Shown here one piece after another: positions 43,872 to 53,178 of a DNA stretch of 64,000 nt. Each line of letters starts with the position of its first letter. Position 1 is the stretch's first letter. The stretch is from CAVQWH01 sp963717595 (GTDB taxonomy: Bacteria > Patescibacteriota > Saccharimonadia > Saccharimonadales > Saccharimonadaceae). The stretch spans positions 124,001 to 188,000 of the forward strand of contig CAVQWH010000001.1 in NCBI GenBank assembly GCA_963717595.1, read 5' to 3'. The notes under the pieces were generated by a model. The model was not told the DNA's origin, made no database searches, and saw only the letters and a list, made by a program, of their open reading frames with translations. Position numbers and translations under genes: made by a program.

Positions 43872-44176
43872 ACCTCAGCGGTAGGTCGTTTGATACGCGG
43901 TGAATGAGCTTGAGCTTGCTGGGATTTAATGACAATACTTTGCAATTCTTTAAATATAGCAAACTGTTTGTTTGTAGAGTAAATTTTTGTATTACCTTGC
44001 TTTTCGCTTGTTAGAAACCCAGCTTTTTCCAAGCGCTTTAGTTCACGCTGTATATTACCGGGATCTTCTTTAATTAGTTTTGCTAAACCGCGAACATGCG
44101 TTCGAAAATCAGGATATTTTGCATATACTACCACAATTTTTCGCCGCACCCGAGAAGTAATCAATACGTCTAACAT
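43868..44176 (-). CDS. Small winged-helix transcription regulator (ArsR-like)
   Basis: 102 residues. Helix-turn-helix at about 26-55 (RTHVRGLAKLIKEDPGNIQRELKRLEKAGFLTSEKQGN) followed by a wing (NTKIYSTNKQ) and a basic tail. No metal ligands seen. It overlaps recJ by 4 bp, so it may be co-expressed with it; its target is unknown. Confidence 0.75.
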   Translation of the reverse strand: MLDVLITSRVRRKIVVVYAKYPDFRTHVRGLAKLIKEDPGNIQRELKRLEKAGFLTSEKQGNTKIYSTNKQFAIFKELQSIVIKSQQAQAHSPRIKRPTAEV

Positions 44177-44252
44177 ATATCCTTTTCACACCTTAACTTT
44201 TATGGTCGTTGCTATTTATTCTACACTCTGCCCAGCAAGTTTGGCAAGCCAT

Positions 44253-44906
44253 TTAACGCCAATTTAAAATCGTATTGTTAATTCTTTTAATAGTCGCAGC
44301 ATAGTCTAGTTTGCGGTTATCTTCGTAGTAATGATTCGTGTCAAAAAAGTTTTCTATCACGCTAAGTACATGGATTTCATCTGTTAGCAAGTGTAGTTTA
44401 TCGACTGCAGGAACTGAAACCACAGGCACTGCAGCTACAATTTTTTGAACTCTAATGGGTTTTAAAAAGTCCACTGCAGCCGTTAGGGATGCTCCGTTAC
44501 TCATTCCATCCGAGACTAAAATAACTACCCGGTCTCGCACCATATCATTGCTAACAATTCCACCATCGCCCAGTAGGCTGTTAATGTGTGACATTTTCTC
44601 ACGCTTCTCTTGTTCTATGTAGCCATGGAACTCGCTATAATAACCCTCTATTTCTCCAGCCGATAACATATCGTTATAAACAAATGAACCGCTTTGGCTA
44701 ATTGTACCTACGTTTTCTGAAGTACCAGGTAGATTGATATCTTCTATAAGAAGCATAGTTAGTAAACAGTGAAGACCTACGGCGATCTGTTCACCAACCT
44801 GAACGCCTCCTTGGCTTAAGGAAATAACTATGCAATCTTCATAACGATACTGCTGTAGTTCCTTAAAAAGTTTTTTACCCGCTTCAGCACGATCCTTAAA
44901 ATACAT
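44253..44906 (-). CDS. Phosphoribosyltransferase-like protein
   Basis: 217 residues. The PRPP-binding-loop region is VVILVSDGMSNGASLTAAVDFLK, in the position where VILVDDGxATGxT is expected; the acidic DD is reduced to SD and the T is N/S. An N-terminal segment CIVISLSQGGVQVGEQIAV matches the PRTase beta-strand. Weak motif, so it may be regulatory. It is divergent from priA. Confidence 0.55.
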   Translation of the reverse strand: MYFKDRAEAGKKLFKELQQYRYEDCIVISLSQGGVQVGEQIAVGLHCLLTMLLIEDINLPGTSENVGTISQSGSFVYNDMLSAGEIEGYYSEFHGYIEQEKREKMSHINSLLGDGGIVSNDMVRDRVVILVSDGMSNGASLTAAVDFLKPIRVQKIVAAVPVVSVPAVDKLHLLTDEIHVLSVIENFFDTNHYYEDNRKLDYAATIKRINNTILNWR

Positions 44907-44923
44907 ATACCTAGTCTAGCAGT

Positions 44924-44929
44924 TATAAT
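44924..44929 (+). promoter_or_regulatory. -10 box of priA, leaderless arrangement
   Basis: TATAAT (44924-44929) ends 6 bp before the ATG at 44936 with no Shine-Dalgarno between, so the transcript would begin at the start codon. Confidence 0.6.
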
Positions 44930-44935
44930 AATCTT

Positions 44936-46879
44936 ATGTACTATTACTTAGTCATACCAACTATTAAAATACATCAAACTAACGCTACCCTCACATATAG
45001 TAGTGAAGCTGCTTTAGAAATAGGATCTGTAGTTTTAATTGAAATCGGTAAAAAACAAACTGTTGGCGTGGTGATAAATAAAGCTAGCAAACCAGATTTT
45101 GCTACCAAGCCCATAGAGCGCAAAATTGAAAATCGGTTTTTACCTAGCGAATTACTTAGCTTAGCTAAGTGGCTAAGTCAGTACTACCACACACATACTT
45201 CAATAGTGTGGCAAAATTTGCTTCCAAGAGGAATAGAAAAATCCCGCCGTAAAGCCGCCCCCTTACCTCAATTACCCTACAGAAATCGAACAAAAATTGT
45301 ACTCAATAAACAACAAAAAGAGGTAATTAGAAAATTAGAAAAAATGAGCCCAGGAACAGCCTTGCTCCAGGGCATAACTGGCTCAGGAAAAACTCAGGTT
45401 TACATCGAGCTAGCCAAAAAAACTATCAATGAAAAGGGTCGTTCGGTAATTATATTAATTCCAGAAATAGCTTTAACTACCCAAACCATTGCTGAATTTA
45501 GTAGAGATTTTAAAAATATAATTGTCACCCACTCACGCATGAGCGAGGCTCAACGGCACCTAGCTTGGCAAACTTGTTTGAATAGCGATAATCCAATTTT
45601 AGTCATCGGACCACGTTCGGCACTATTTAGCCCTCTTAAAAATATAGGTTTAATCGTCATAGACGAGTGTCATGAACCTAGTTTTAAACAAAATAAAAGT
45701 CCTCGTTATTCTGCCCTGCGGGCAGCCGCAAAGCTAGCTAGTTATCATAAAGCAAAGTTAGTTTTAGGTAGCGCTACCCCAAATATAAGTGATTATTATC
45801 TGGCTAAACAAACTAGTAGGCCTATTTTAAAACTTACAGATCTAGCTACGCCTAAAGCTATTCCAGCCAAAACTACTTTAGTGGATATGACAAAGCCCCG
45901 GAACTTTACAAAACACCGCTTCCTATCCAATGAGTTACTGAGTAGCATTGTTAAATCTCTATCTAAAAAAGAACAGGTTCTTATTTTTCATAATCGGAGA
46001 GGGACTGCGCCTATAACTTTATGTAATCGCTGCGGGTGGACAGCTCAGTGTCCTAGCTGTTTCGTGCCGTTAGTTTTACATGCCGATAAATTCAAATTGA
46101 CATGTCATATATGCGGACACCATGAACCTGTACCCACTAAATGTCCAGAGTGCAATAATTCAGACGTTATTCACAAAGGAATTGGTACAAAATTAGTTGC
46201 CGAGGAACTGTCTAAAAAATTTCCCGAAGCTATTGTCGGGCGATTTGATGGTGATTCTAAAACAGACGAAGCTCTTGAGCGACAGTATAAAGATTTATAC
46301 GAAGGTAAAATAGATATCATAGTAGGCACACAAATAGTTGCAAAGGGCTTAGATTTACCAAAACTTTCAACTGTAGGTATAGTGCAAGCAGACAGCGGTC
46401 TTGCACTCCCAGACTTTCAAGCAAGCGAGCGTGTATTTCAACTAGTTATGCAAGCTTGCGGTCGTGCCGGCCGGGCTAACCGGCCCTCGGCTGTAATTGT
46501 CCAAACCTACCAGCCTAATCATCCTAGTATCAAGCTAGCTATATCTAGCAACTACGATGATTTTTACAAAAGAAACTTAGAGATACTAAAACAAGGCGCA
46601 TTCCCGCCATTTGTACACTTGCTGAAACTAACATGCATTTATAAATCAGAAAATGGCTCAATTAAGGCAGCAAAAAAGCTTGCTCAGCATTTGCGTAGTA
46701 AATCTAGTGAAGGAGTGAGTATACTTGGCCCTACGCCTGCATTTTATGAAAGGATTGGTGATACATACAGGTGGCAGTTAGTAGTTAAAAGCCACACAAG
46801 AAAAGACCTTTTGGATTTACTAAACGAAGTTCCTGATAGCAAGTGGCAAGCAGAGCTAGACCCCATTAATCTGTTATAG
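44936..46879 (+). CDS. priA: Primosomal helicase PriA
   Basis: 647 residues, shorter than E. coli (about 730). N-terminal DNA-binding part, then Walker A GITGSGKTQVYIELAK, DECH in IVIDECHEPSF, zinc-binding cysteines (CNRCGWTAQCPSCF...CHICGHH...CPECN), and helicase motifs GTQIVAKGLDLP and QACGRAGRA. Restarts stalled replication forks. It lies on the plus strand directly before def and fmt, as in many bacteria. Confidence 0.96.
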   Translation: MYYYLVIPTIKIHQTNATLTYSSEAALEIGSVVLIEIGKKQTVGVVINKASKPDFATKPIERKIENRFLPSELLSLAKWLSQYYHTHTSIVWQNLLPRGIEKSRRKAAPLPQLPYRNRTKIVLNKQQKEVIRKLEKMSPGTALLQGITGSGKTQVYIELAKKTINEKGRSVIILIPEIALTTQTIAEFSRDFKNIIVTHSRMSEAQRHLAWQTCLNSDNPILVIGPRSALFSPLKNIGLIVIDECHEPSFKQNKSPRYSALRAAAKLASYHKAKLVLGSATPNISDYYLAKQTSRPILKLTDLATPKAIPAKTTLVDMTKPRNFTKHRFLSNELLSSIVKSLSKKEQVLIFHNRRGTAPITLCNRCGWTAQCPSCFVPLVLHADKFKLTCHICGHHEPVPTKCPECNNSDVIHKGIGTKLVAEELSKKFPEAIVGRFDGDSKTDEALERQYKDLYEGKIDIIVGTQIVAKGLDLPKLSTVGIVQADSGLALPDFQASERVFQLVMQACGRAGRANRPSAVIVQTYQPNHPSIKLAISSNYDDFYKRNLEILKQGAFPPFVHLLKLTCIYKSENGSIKAAKKLAQHLRSKSSEGVSILGPTPAFYERIGDTYRWQLVVKSHTRKDLLDLLNEVPDSKWQAELDPINLL

Positions 46880-46920
46880 CCTATTATTTTTGACAGTCTT
46901 CAGCTATACTTTTAGCAGTA

Positions 46921-47493
46921 ATGACCAAAGACGATATTATTTATTTGCCAAATCCACACCTACGACAGCCATCTCAACGTGTTACTGAATTTTCACAGCC
47001 CATCAAAAACCTAGTAGACGACATGGTAGACGCTACTCTAGACTGGGAGGAGTCGCGTCCTTATGAAGTAGGAGCTGCTTTAGCCGCAGTACAGTTAGAT
47101 AAACTAAAAAGAATAGTGATCGTGCGTAGCGACTTTGATAACAAAGAGTCTAGAGAGTTTACTACGCTTGTAAATCCAAAAATAGTCCAAAAGAACGGCG
47201 AAGTAGTTTACGATCATGAAGGTTGCTTAAGTGTCAGGGATATTTATGGCTATGTCCCTCGCTATAGCAACGTAAAAGTTGAGGCTCAAGACCTACAAGG
47301 CAATGTCATTCGTATAAAAGCAGGTGGATTTTTAGCAAGAGTGTTACAACATGAAATTGATCACACTAATGGTATTGTTTTTATAGATCACATTAAAGAT
47401 AGCCCCCAAGCGTTCTTTACGCTAAACGAAAAAGGTGAACTTATTCAACTCGATTATGACAAAGAAATCAAAAACTCTAGTATTCTTTGGTAA
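46921..47493 (+). CDS. def: Peptide deformylase
   Basis: 190 residues. Motif 2 EGCLSV (metal Cys) and motif 3 HEIDHTNG (HExDH) are intact; motif 1 is GAALAAVQ instead of GxGLAAxQ, a small change at the Gly. Removes the formyl group from nascent Met. The 3' end overlaps fmt by 38 bp. Confidence 0.93.
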   Translation: MTKDDIIYLPNPHLRQPSQRVTEFSQPIKNLVDDMVDATLDWEESRPYEVGAALAAVQLDKLKRIVIVRSDFDNKESREFTTLVNPKIVQKNGEVVYDHEGCLSVRDIYGYVPRYSNVKVEAQDLQGNVIRIKAGGFLARVLQHEIDHTNGIVFIDHIKDSPQAFFTLNEKGELIQLDYDKEIKNSSILW

Positions 47494-48352
47494 TGAGCGC
47501 CTTGTTAGCGGCTTAAAGGTAACTAACGCGCCAATTTTACATAGCTTAATCAATGAAGGCTACAACATATCTGCTATCGTTGCACACCATAGAGACAGTA
47601 AATCACGAACTAATCGTCCTCTTGAAGTAGCTAGTATAGCAAAAAAGTATAACATTGCCCTGCTAACTCCTAGCCACTTACCAGAAATCTATGACAAACT
47701 AATAAGTCTCAACGCTGAAGCTGGAGTTTTAGTAGCATATGGTCAAATTATTCCCCAAAACATAATTGATATTTTTCCCAAAGGTATTATTAATATACAT
47801 CCATCACTCTTACCAAAATACCGAGGGCCTACTCCTATAGAAGCAACAATTGCAAATGGCGACAAAAAAGCAGGTGTGTCAATAATGAAGTTAGTCACCA
47901 GTATGGATAAAGGGCCAATATACAAGCAAGCTTCCATTAGCTTAAAAGGTAATGAGACAAAATTTGACTTATACAATACTATTATAAAAAAGAGTACACA
48001 CTTACTTTTGAGTACATTACCAGATATTTTAAATGAGTCTCTGAAACCTTTGCCACAAGACAGTAAAAATGCTACTTACTGTGCATTGTTTACAAAAAAA
48101 GATAGTGAGCTAGATTTATCGTCATCCAAGAAAGCTGAACGTCTTGTAAGGGCTCACCTCGGCTTTCCAAAAAGTAAAGTAACAATAAAAGGAATGCCTA
48201 TTATTGTTACTGAATCACATGTTACCCATACTCCAAAAACTTTACTCGACTTAAAGTGTAAAGATGGTACTTTTCTATCTGTAGATAAGCTAATAGCACC
48301 AAGCGGGAAAACACTCAGTGCTCAAGACTTTTTACGTGGTTACGCTAAGTAG
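47456..48352 (+). CDS. fmt: Methionyl-tRNA formyltransferase
   Basis: 298 residues from ATG 47456 (TLVFFGNERLVSG is the conserved start); an upstream frame start at 47435 lies deeper within def. Motifs HPSLLPKYRGPTPIE, and the N-terminal catalytic Asn/His/Asp set (INIHPS...). Formylates Met-tRNA-fMet. Translationally coupled with def through a long overlap. Confidence 0.94.
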   Translation: MTKKSKTLVFFGNERLVSGLKVTNAPILHSLINEGYNISAIVAHHRDSKSRTNRPLEVASIAKKYNIALLTPSHLPEIYDKLISLNAEAGVLVAYGQIIPQNIIDIFPKGIINIHPSLLPKYRGPTPIEATIANGDKKAGVSIMKLVTSMDKGPIYKQASISLKGNETKFDLYNTIIKKSTHLLLSTLPDILNESLKPLPQDSKNATYCALFTKKDSELDLSSSKKAERLVRAHLGFPKSKVTIKGMPIIVTESHVTHTPKTLLDLKCKDGTFLSVDKLIAPSGKTLSAQDFLRGYAK

Positions 48353-48800
48353 TAGCGTTAGTTCCGTCGCTAGGAGCTTGAGTTTGTTGAAGTATCTTGT
48401 CTTTATTTTGTATAACCTCTTGCCGCAAAGCGCTAAGTTCAGCGGATACAACTTGCTTATAGTCAGGACGATTGCGCTCAAGCCATTTTAGAGAAGCGTA
48501 CTCGGAGGCTAAAGTGATCTGATTTGTTCCTGAAGGTGCGCTAGAGATAAACTTTTGATACTCTTCTGAATTAGCATAATTAGGTGCATTTGCATTCAAC
48601 CATGCATTTACTTTTTCATTATCTTGATTAACAAAACTTTCAAACTCTGTTAATTGTTCTTCGGTTAATCCCTCAGACAGCTTAGCACCTACCCTGAGCT
48701 CCAGTTCATCATAGATATGTTGCAAGAAAGCTTTTTTCTGCTCTTCCGGCAAATCCCCTAAGCCTACATCTTGAAGAAACTTGTCATCTAGTTGAAACAT
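48345..48800 (-). CDS. DUF5663-like protein
   Basis: 151 residues. The N-terminus FQLDDKFLQDVGLGDLPEEQKKAFLQHIYDELELRVG, followed by LTEEQLTEFE, recalls the DUF5663 family common in CPR bacteria. Helical and acidic, no membrane segment, low-complexity end (QTQAPSDGTNATT). Function unknown. It is convergent with fmt (8-bp overlap), upstream of nothing related. Confidence 0.65.
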   Translation of the reverse strand: MFQLDDKFLQDVGLGDLPEEQKKAFLQHIYDELELRVGAKLSEGLTEEQLTEFESFVNQDNEKVNAWLNANAPNYANSEEYQKFISSAPSGTNQITLASEYASLKWLERNRPDYKQVVSAELSALRQEVIQNKDKILQQTQAPSDGTNATT

Positions 48801-48871
48801 TGTGGTTACCTCTCCCCTTTTTTTACTTCGTTTATTATAGCACTTACCCTTATTTTATCATGTCTATAAAG

Positions 48872-50656
48872 CTACGATGACAGCTTGCGTTGCTTCAGCT
48901 CTCGTTTAAATATCTCCAGGATATCCCCTTCAAGAATTTGCAGTTTTTTGGTAGTTTTTAAACTTAGGCCACACATTTCCCCTTCAAAAACTTCTTTAAC
49001 TTCTTGTTGCTGACGCTGAACTGTTACTACCTCTACTTCATCAAGTACTTCATCTTTGCGCTTCACCCTCGCAAGAGTACTTGGAGTTATTTTTCCACTT
49101 AGAACCTCTCCGCCGCATATGACTAAGTTGCGGGTACTACGAAATACTCCTTTAACTTCAAGTTTACCAATTTCTTCTTCTACAACCTCTGGCTGTAGTA
49201 AGGACTCCAAAGTTGAACGAGCATCATCAAGTAACTCGTAAATAACGTTAAATATTTTAACTGGTACCTTATCCCGATTCGCTAATCTCTTAACAGAAGC
49301 TGACATCTGTACATTAAAGCCATATATTATAGCTCCGCTGCTGGCCGCTAAATCTACATCTCTTTCAGTAACGTTTCCCACACCTGACCCAACTATTCGC
49401 ACTGCGACCTCGTCATTTTCCAGTAGCCGTAAACTGTCCTTAACTGAAGTTAAAGACCCTTGAACGTCTACTTTAATTACAACATTCATTTCTTGTACGT
49501 CTCGTTTTTTATTCATAAGACGCAGCAAATCCGTACCTGTAATATTAGTGGCAGTTGCGTCCTCTTTACTAGCAGCCTTATTTTTAGAAGAAGCTTGACG
49601 GGCTATTTTTTCACTAGCTACAACTTTAAAAGTATCTCCAAATTGAGGGGTTGATTTAAGACCTGTAATTACCGCAGGGGTGGCTGGACTAGCCTGGGTT
49701 ATTGGCTTACCTGCAAAGTCGGTAAGGGTTCGAACTTTACCGTAAACATCCCCGGCCACAACATACTGGCCCTTAGTTAAATTGCCGTGCTCAACCAATA
49801 ACCTTGCTACAGTACCTTTTCCTTGTTCTATATGAGATTCAATTACTAACCCTTCAGCAGGAATACCAACCTCAGCCCTTAGGTCTTCAAGGTCAGCTAC
49901 AAGCAAAACCATATCAAGCAGTTTATCTATGTTCTGACCAGTTTTAGCACTTACTTCCACCATAATAGTGTCGCCACCCCACTCTTCTGGATTCAACCGA
50001 TGTTCGCTTGCAAGCTGAGTTTTCACTAAGTTAGGATCGGCTGTAGATTTATCAATTTTGTTTATAGCAACAACTATCTTTGCATTAGCTGCTTGGGCAA
50101 ACTTAATGGCCTCAACGGTCTGCGGCTTAACTCCATCATCAGCAGCTACCACTATAATAACTACATCAGTTAATGTGGCTCCGTGCTGCCTCAACGCTGC
50201 AAAGGCTTCATGCCCCGGGGTATCAAGAAGGGTAATTTTTCGATTATTACGTTCAGCTTGGTAAGCACTAATGTGTTGAGTAATACCACCAGCTTCTTCG
50301 TGTGCTACTTTTGCACCCAAAATGGCATCTAACAAAGTAGTCTTGCCATGGTCTACATGCCCCATGACCGCTACTATGGGCGGTCTCGGCTTAGCTTTGT
50401 CCGATAAAGTACGTTCTTTTTTATTGGATTGGGTATTGGTAGCATTTTCACTAGAAGAAGTTTCTTCTAGCTCGACATCAAGCCCAAGCTCTTCAATGAT
50501 TATCTGCGCTGTATCAAAATCAATCTTTTGGTTAATAGTGGCAGCAATACCATTTTTAAACAATTCTCCAACTAGGCGAGCAGCTGGTAGATTTAACTTT
50601 TCCGCCAGTTCGCCTACAGTGATTGCATTAGAAATAGTTAGCACTTTTTCGGCCAT
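48872..50656 (-). CDS. infB: Translation initiation factor IF-2
   Basis: 594 residues, short N-terminal region compared with E. coli (890). GTPase: GHVDHGKTTLLD (G1), DTPGHEAF (G3), NKID (G4). Followed by domain II/III and the C-terminal fMet-tRNA-binding domain (GEVLSGKITPSTLARVKRK). Brings fMet-tRNA to the 30S. Downstream of the S1-domain gene. Confidence 0.96.
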   Translation of the reverse strand: MAEKVLTISNAITVGELAEKLNLPAARLVGELFKNGIAATINQKIDFDTAQIIIEELGLDVELEETSSSENATNTQSNKKERTLSDKAKPRPPIVAVMGHVDHGKTTLLDAILGAKVAHEEAGGITQHISAYQAERNNRKITLLDTPGHEAFAALRQHGATLTDVVIIVVAADDGVKPQTVEAIKFAQAANAKIVVAINKIDKSTADPNLVKTQLASEHRLNPEEWGGDTIMVEVSAKTGQNIDKLLDMVLLVADLEDLRAEVGIPAEGLVIESHIEQGKGTVARLLVEHGNLTKGQYVVAGDVYGKVRTLTDFAGKPITQASPATPAVITGLKSTPQFGDTFKVVASEKIARQASSKNKAASKEDATATNITGTDLLRLMNKKRDVQEMNVVIKVDVQGSLTSVKDSLRLLENDEVAVRIVGSGVGNVTERDVDLAASSGAIIYGFNVQMSASVKRLANRDKVPVKIFNVIYELLDDARSTLESLLQPEVVEEEIGKLEVKGVFRSTRNLVICGGEVLSGKITPSTLARVKRKDEVLDEVEVVTVQRQQQEVKEVFEGEMCGLSLKTTKKLQILEGDILEIFKRELKQRKLSS

Positions 50657-50701
50657 CTACCTGTGCCCTCCTTTCCGCTGCTTACCAGCAGCTATTAAAG
50701 T

Positions 50702-51766
50702 TTATTTTTTACTGGCTAGACTTAGGGCAATCTTACGATTATCTTTATCAACTTCTAGAATTTTAAATGCTTTACGCTCATTAAGTTTGAAAGCTTTTTC
50801 AGGATCGGCGTCGTTATTGTCGCCTAACTCACTTACGTGAATCAAAGCTTCTACTGCAGGGCTAATCTGTACAAAAGCGCCAAAAGGCGTTATGCGAGTA
50901 ATAGTGCCTTCAACTTTTGTTCCTTTTTTGAATTTTTCTACTTCTTTAAGCCAAGGATCATCAGTTAGCTGCTTCATACTTAAACTTAATCTATCTTTAT
51001 CGATAGCAATAATCTTAGCTTCAATTGTATCGCCAACTTTTACATAGTTGCTAGGATCACTTACTCGCTCCCAGGAAATTTCACTAATGTGCACCAGGCC
51101 TTCGATCCCGTCTACATTCACAAACACACCGTAATCTACTACTCCAGTTACAACGCCCTTAACCACATCTTCGACCTTTAGTTTCTCTAAGCGCTGCGAA
51201 AGACCACCTTTAACGGCCTCTTTCTCACTAAAAATCAATTTATTAGCTTTACGATCAACATCAATAACTTGCACCTGCATTTTCTTGCTGGTTAGCGAGT
51301 TAAGCCTTTGCAAGATCTCATCTTTCCCAGAACCACCAACCCTAGGATAATGCTCAGCGCTAAGTTGGCTAACCGGTAAAAAGCCACGAACGCCTTCATA
51401 TTCGACCAGTAAACCACCACGATTTGCATCGTAAGGTGTCACTTCTATAGTTTCTCCAGATTCAGCAACTTTAGACAGTACATCCCATCCACGATCGCGA
51501 GCAGCTTTACGTAAACTAAGCAATACATAGCCGCTGTCTAGCTCCTGATCTACCACGCTAGCTGTGATTTTTTCACCTTCTTTAAGGTTGTGGGCTAGAG
51601 CGACTTCCCGTCGAGGAACTAAGCCTACGCCAAGAGCGCCTAAGTCAATCAACGCTTCGTGTTTTTTAAGTGAAAGTATTTTACCTTCCACTAACTCTCC
51701 TTGAGTAACTTGTGGGTTACTCTCCTCTTTTAAGAGGTCATCCATTGTAATTGCGGCTTTAGCCAT
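50702..51766 (-). CDS. rpsA: S1-domain RNA-binding protein (30S ribosomal protein bS1-like)
   Basis: 354 residues from ATG 51766 with four S1 repeats: GELVEGKILSLKKHEALIDLG, a degenerate second (RGGLLVEYEGVRGFLPVSQL), VVKGVVTGVVDYGVFVNVDGIEGLVHIS, and KVEGTITRITPFGAFVQI. Shorter than E. coli S1 (six repeats). Binds mRNA leaders for the 30S. A hairpin sits between the Shine-Dalgarno and ATG (51770-51786). First in a probable unit with infB. Confidence 0.88.
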   Translation of the reverse strand: MAKAAITMDDLLKEESNPQVTQGELVEGKILSLKKHEALIDLGALGVGLVPRREVALAHNLKEGEKITASVVDQELDSGYVLLSLRKAARDRGWDVLSKVAESGETIEVTPYDANRGGLLVEYEGVRGFLPVSQLSAEHYPRVGGSGKDEILQRLNSLTSKKMQVQVIDVDRKANKLIFSEKEAVKGGLSQRLEKLKVEDVVKGVVTGVVDYGVFVNVDGIEGLVHISEISWERVSDPSNYVKVGDTIEAKIIAIDKDRLSLSMKQLTDDPWLKEVEKFKKGTKVEGTITRITPFGAFVQISPAVEALIHVSELGDNNDADPEKAFKLNERKAFKILEVDKDNRKIALSLASKK

Positions 51767-51790
51767 AATAGTCTTTTTATAAGACTCCTT
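51767..51790 (-). promoter_or_regulatory. Hairpin between Shine-Dalgarno and start codon of the S1 gene
   Basis: On the minus strand: AAGGAG (51790-51785), then AGTCTT-ATAAA-AAGACT (51786-51770), then ATT-ATG. The unfolded spacing is about 19 nt, too long; folding the 6-bp stem brings AAGG close to the ATG. S1 genes are commonly autoregulated, so this may be a control structure. Confidence 0.4.
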
Positions 51791-51884
51791 TCTACACAAT
51801 ATTTCCTAACAGCGCGTTATTTAAAACACACCCTTGGATTTACTATAAATTATACTTTGTCCACCACCGTAAGTCAAAGTAACA

Positions 51885-52274
51885 CTATCTATTTGAATCA
51901 ATACGTCTTAGAGCCTGTTTTGATAAATAATATTCATAACCCATAAACCCTAGAGCGGCAGCCCCAAGTACCGGTATATACCAGTAGTCAGAAACTCCAG
52001 CCGGTGCCACTTTTCGTGGTGATTGGCTGGATGCAGAGCCGTTACCATTTGTCTTTGAATTTTGTGTGCTTTTTTTGGAAGTCTTTGATTTACTATTGCC
52101 GTTAGTTTTAGTTTTACTAGTGTTAGATTTTGAAACTTGCCCAGATTTATGGCTAGAATTAGAATTACTGTTACGATTTTTTAAAAAGTATATGCCACCA
52201 AACAAAACAACCCCTAAAATTATTGCAACCACAACAAACCTAGCAGCTGACTTTACCCAATTAGACTCTTCCAT
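51885..52274 (-). CDS. Two-helix membrane protein with low-complexity linker
   Basis: 129 residues: N-terminal membrane helix (AARFVVVAIILGVVLFGGIYFL), a Ser/Asn/Lys/Thr-rich linker of about 55 residues, then a second helix (DYWYIPVLGAAALGFMGYEYYL) and a short basic tail. Function unknown; resembles surface-stalk or S-layer-like linkers. Divergent from the ROK gene. Confidence 0.6.
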   Translation of the reverse strand: MEESNWVKSAARFVVVAIILGVVLFGGIYFLKNRNSNSNSSHKSGQVSKSNTSKTKTNGNSKSKTSKKSTQNSKTNGNGSASSQSPRKVAPAGVSDYWYIPVLGAAALGFMGYEYYLSKQALRRIDSNR

Positions 52275-52362
52275 GACACTCCTTACTCCACCTAATATTT
52301 CTATTATATAATCAAAACTCTAATTAGAACAAATCGCTAAAGTGTCGTGTTAAACTAATACT

Positions 52363-53178
52363 ATGCTAATTACAGTTGATACGGGGGCAACTAAAACTCT
52401 AGTAGCTAGTTTTGACTCTAGTGGAAAAGTTCATAAAGAACACCGCTTTCTTACTCCAAAAAATAAGGTAGACTACATTGATCAACTCAAAAAAATTATT
52501 AAAGAAGACTACGACCACACCTCTATCGATGGAATGGTGATAGCAGTCCCGGGGATAGTAAGGGATAATCTGCTTGTATGGTGGGCTAATCTTAAATGGC
52601 AAGGATTTGGGTTTGATATAGTCAAGGCTTTGCAACCCACAGTTTCTTGCCCTATTTGGCTAGAAAACGATGCTAATTTAGCAGGACTAGCAGAAGCTAA
52701 AATCCTTTCGCCCTTGCCTCAGCTAAGCCTTTACATAACTGTTAGCACCGGAATAGGAACCGGCGTTATAATTGACGGCCAAATCACACCAGCGCTTAGT
52801 GCTATAGAGGGTGGACAGATGCTTATAGAGTACGATGGGGCAATCCGTACTTGGGAAAAATTTGCTTCCGGAAGCGCTATTAAACGCACATATAATCGTC
52901 TCGCTAAAGACATTAAAGACCAAGTTATCTGGCAAGAAATTGCTGACAAAATTAGCCGGGGATTATTAGTTTTAATACCAATGCTTCACCCAGATGTGAT
53001 TATTATAGGTGGAAGCGTGGGGTCATATTTTCCTAGCTACGAAAGCCTGCTGCAGAAAATTTTAAATAACCAGCTCAACCCGCATTTTCGCAAACCTCAA
53101 ATTAAACAGGCTTCTCACCCAGAGAAAGCTGTATTATATGGATGCTACTATTATGGTGTCGACCAGTTATCTTCTTGA
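52363..53178 (+). CDS. ROK-family sugar kinase
   Basis: 271 residues. ATP-binding LITVDTGATKTLVASFD; sugar-site ENDANLAGLAEA (catalytic Asp); STGIGTGVIIDG phosphate loop. The CxCGxxGCxE zinc motif of many ROK kinases is missing. Likely glucokinase or N-acetylsugar kinase; substrate not determined. Probably leaderless: TAAACT 6 bp before ATG. Confidence 0.85.
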   Translation: MLITVDTGATKTLVASFDSSGKVHKEHRFLTPKNKVDYIDQLKKIIKEDYDHTSIDGMVIAVPGIVRDNLLVWWANLKWQGFGFDIVKALQPTVSCPIWLENDANLAGLAEAKILSPLPQLSLYITVSTGIGTGVIIDGQITPALSAIEGGQMLIEYDGAIRTWEKFASGSAIKRTYNRLAKDIKDQVIWQEIADKISRGLLVLIPMLHPDVIIIGGSVGSYFPSYESLLQKILNNQLNPHFRKPQIKQASHPEKAVLYGCYYYGVDQLSS

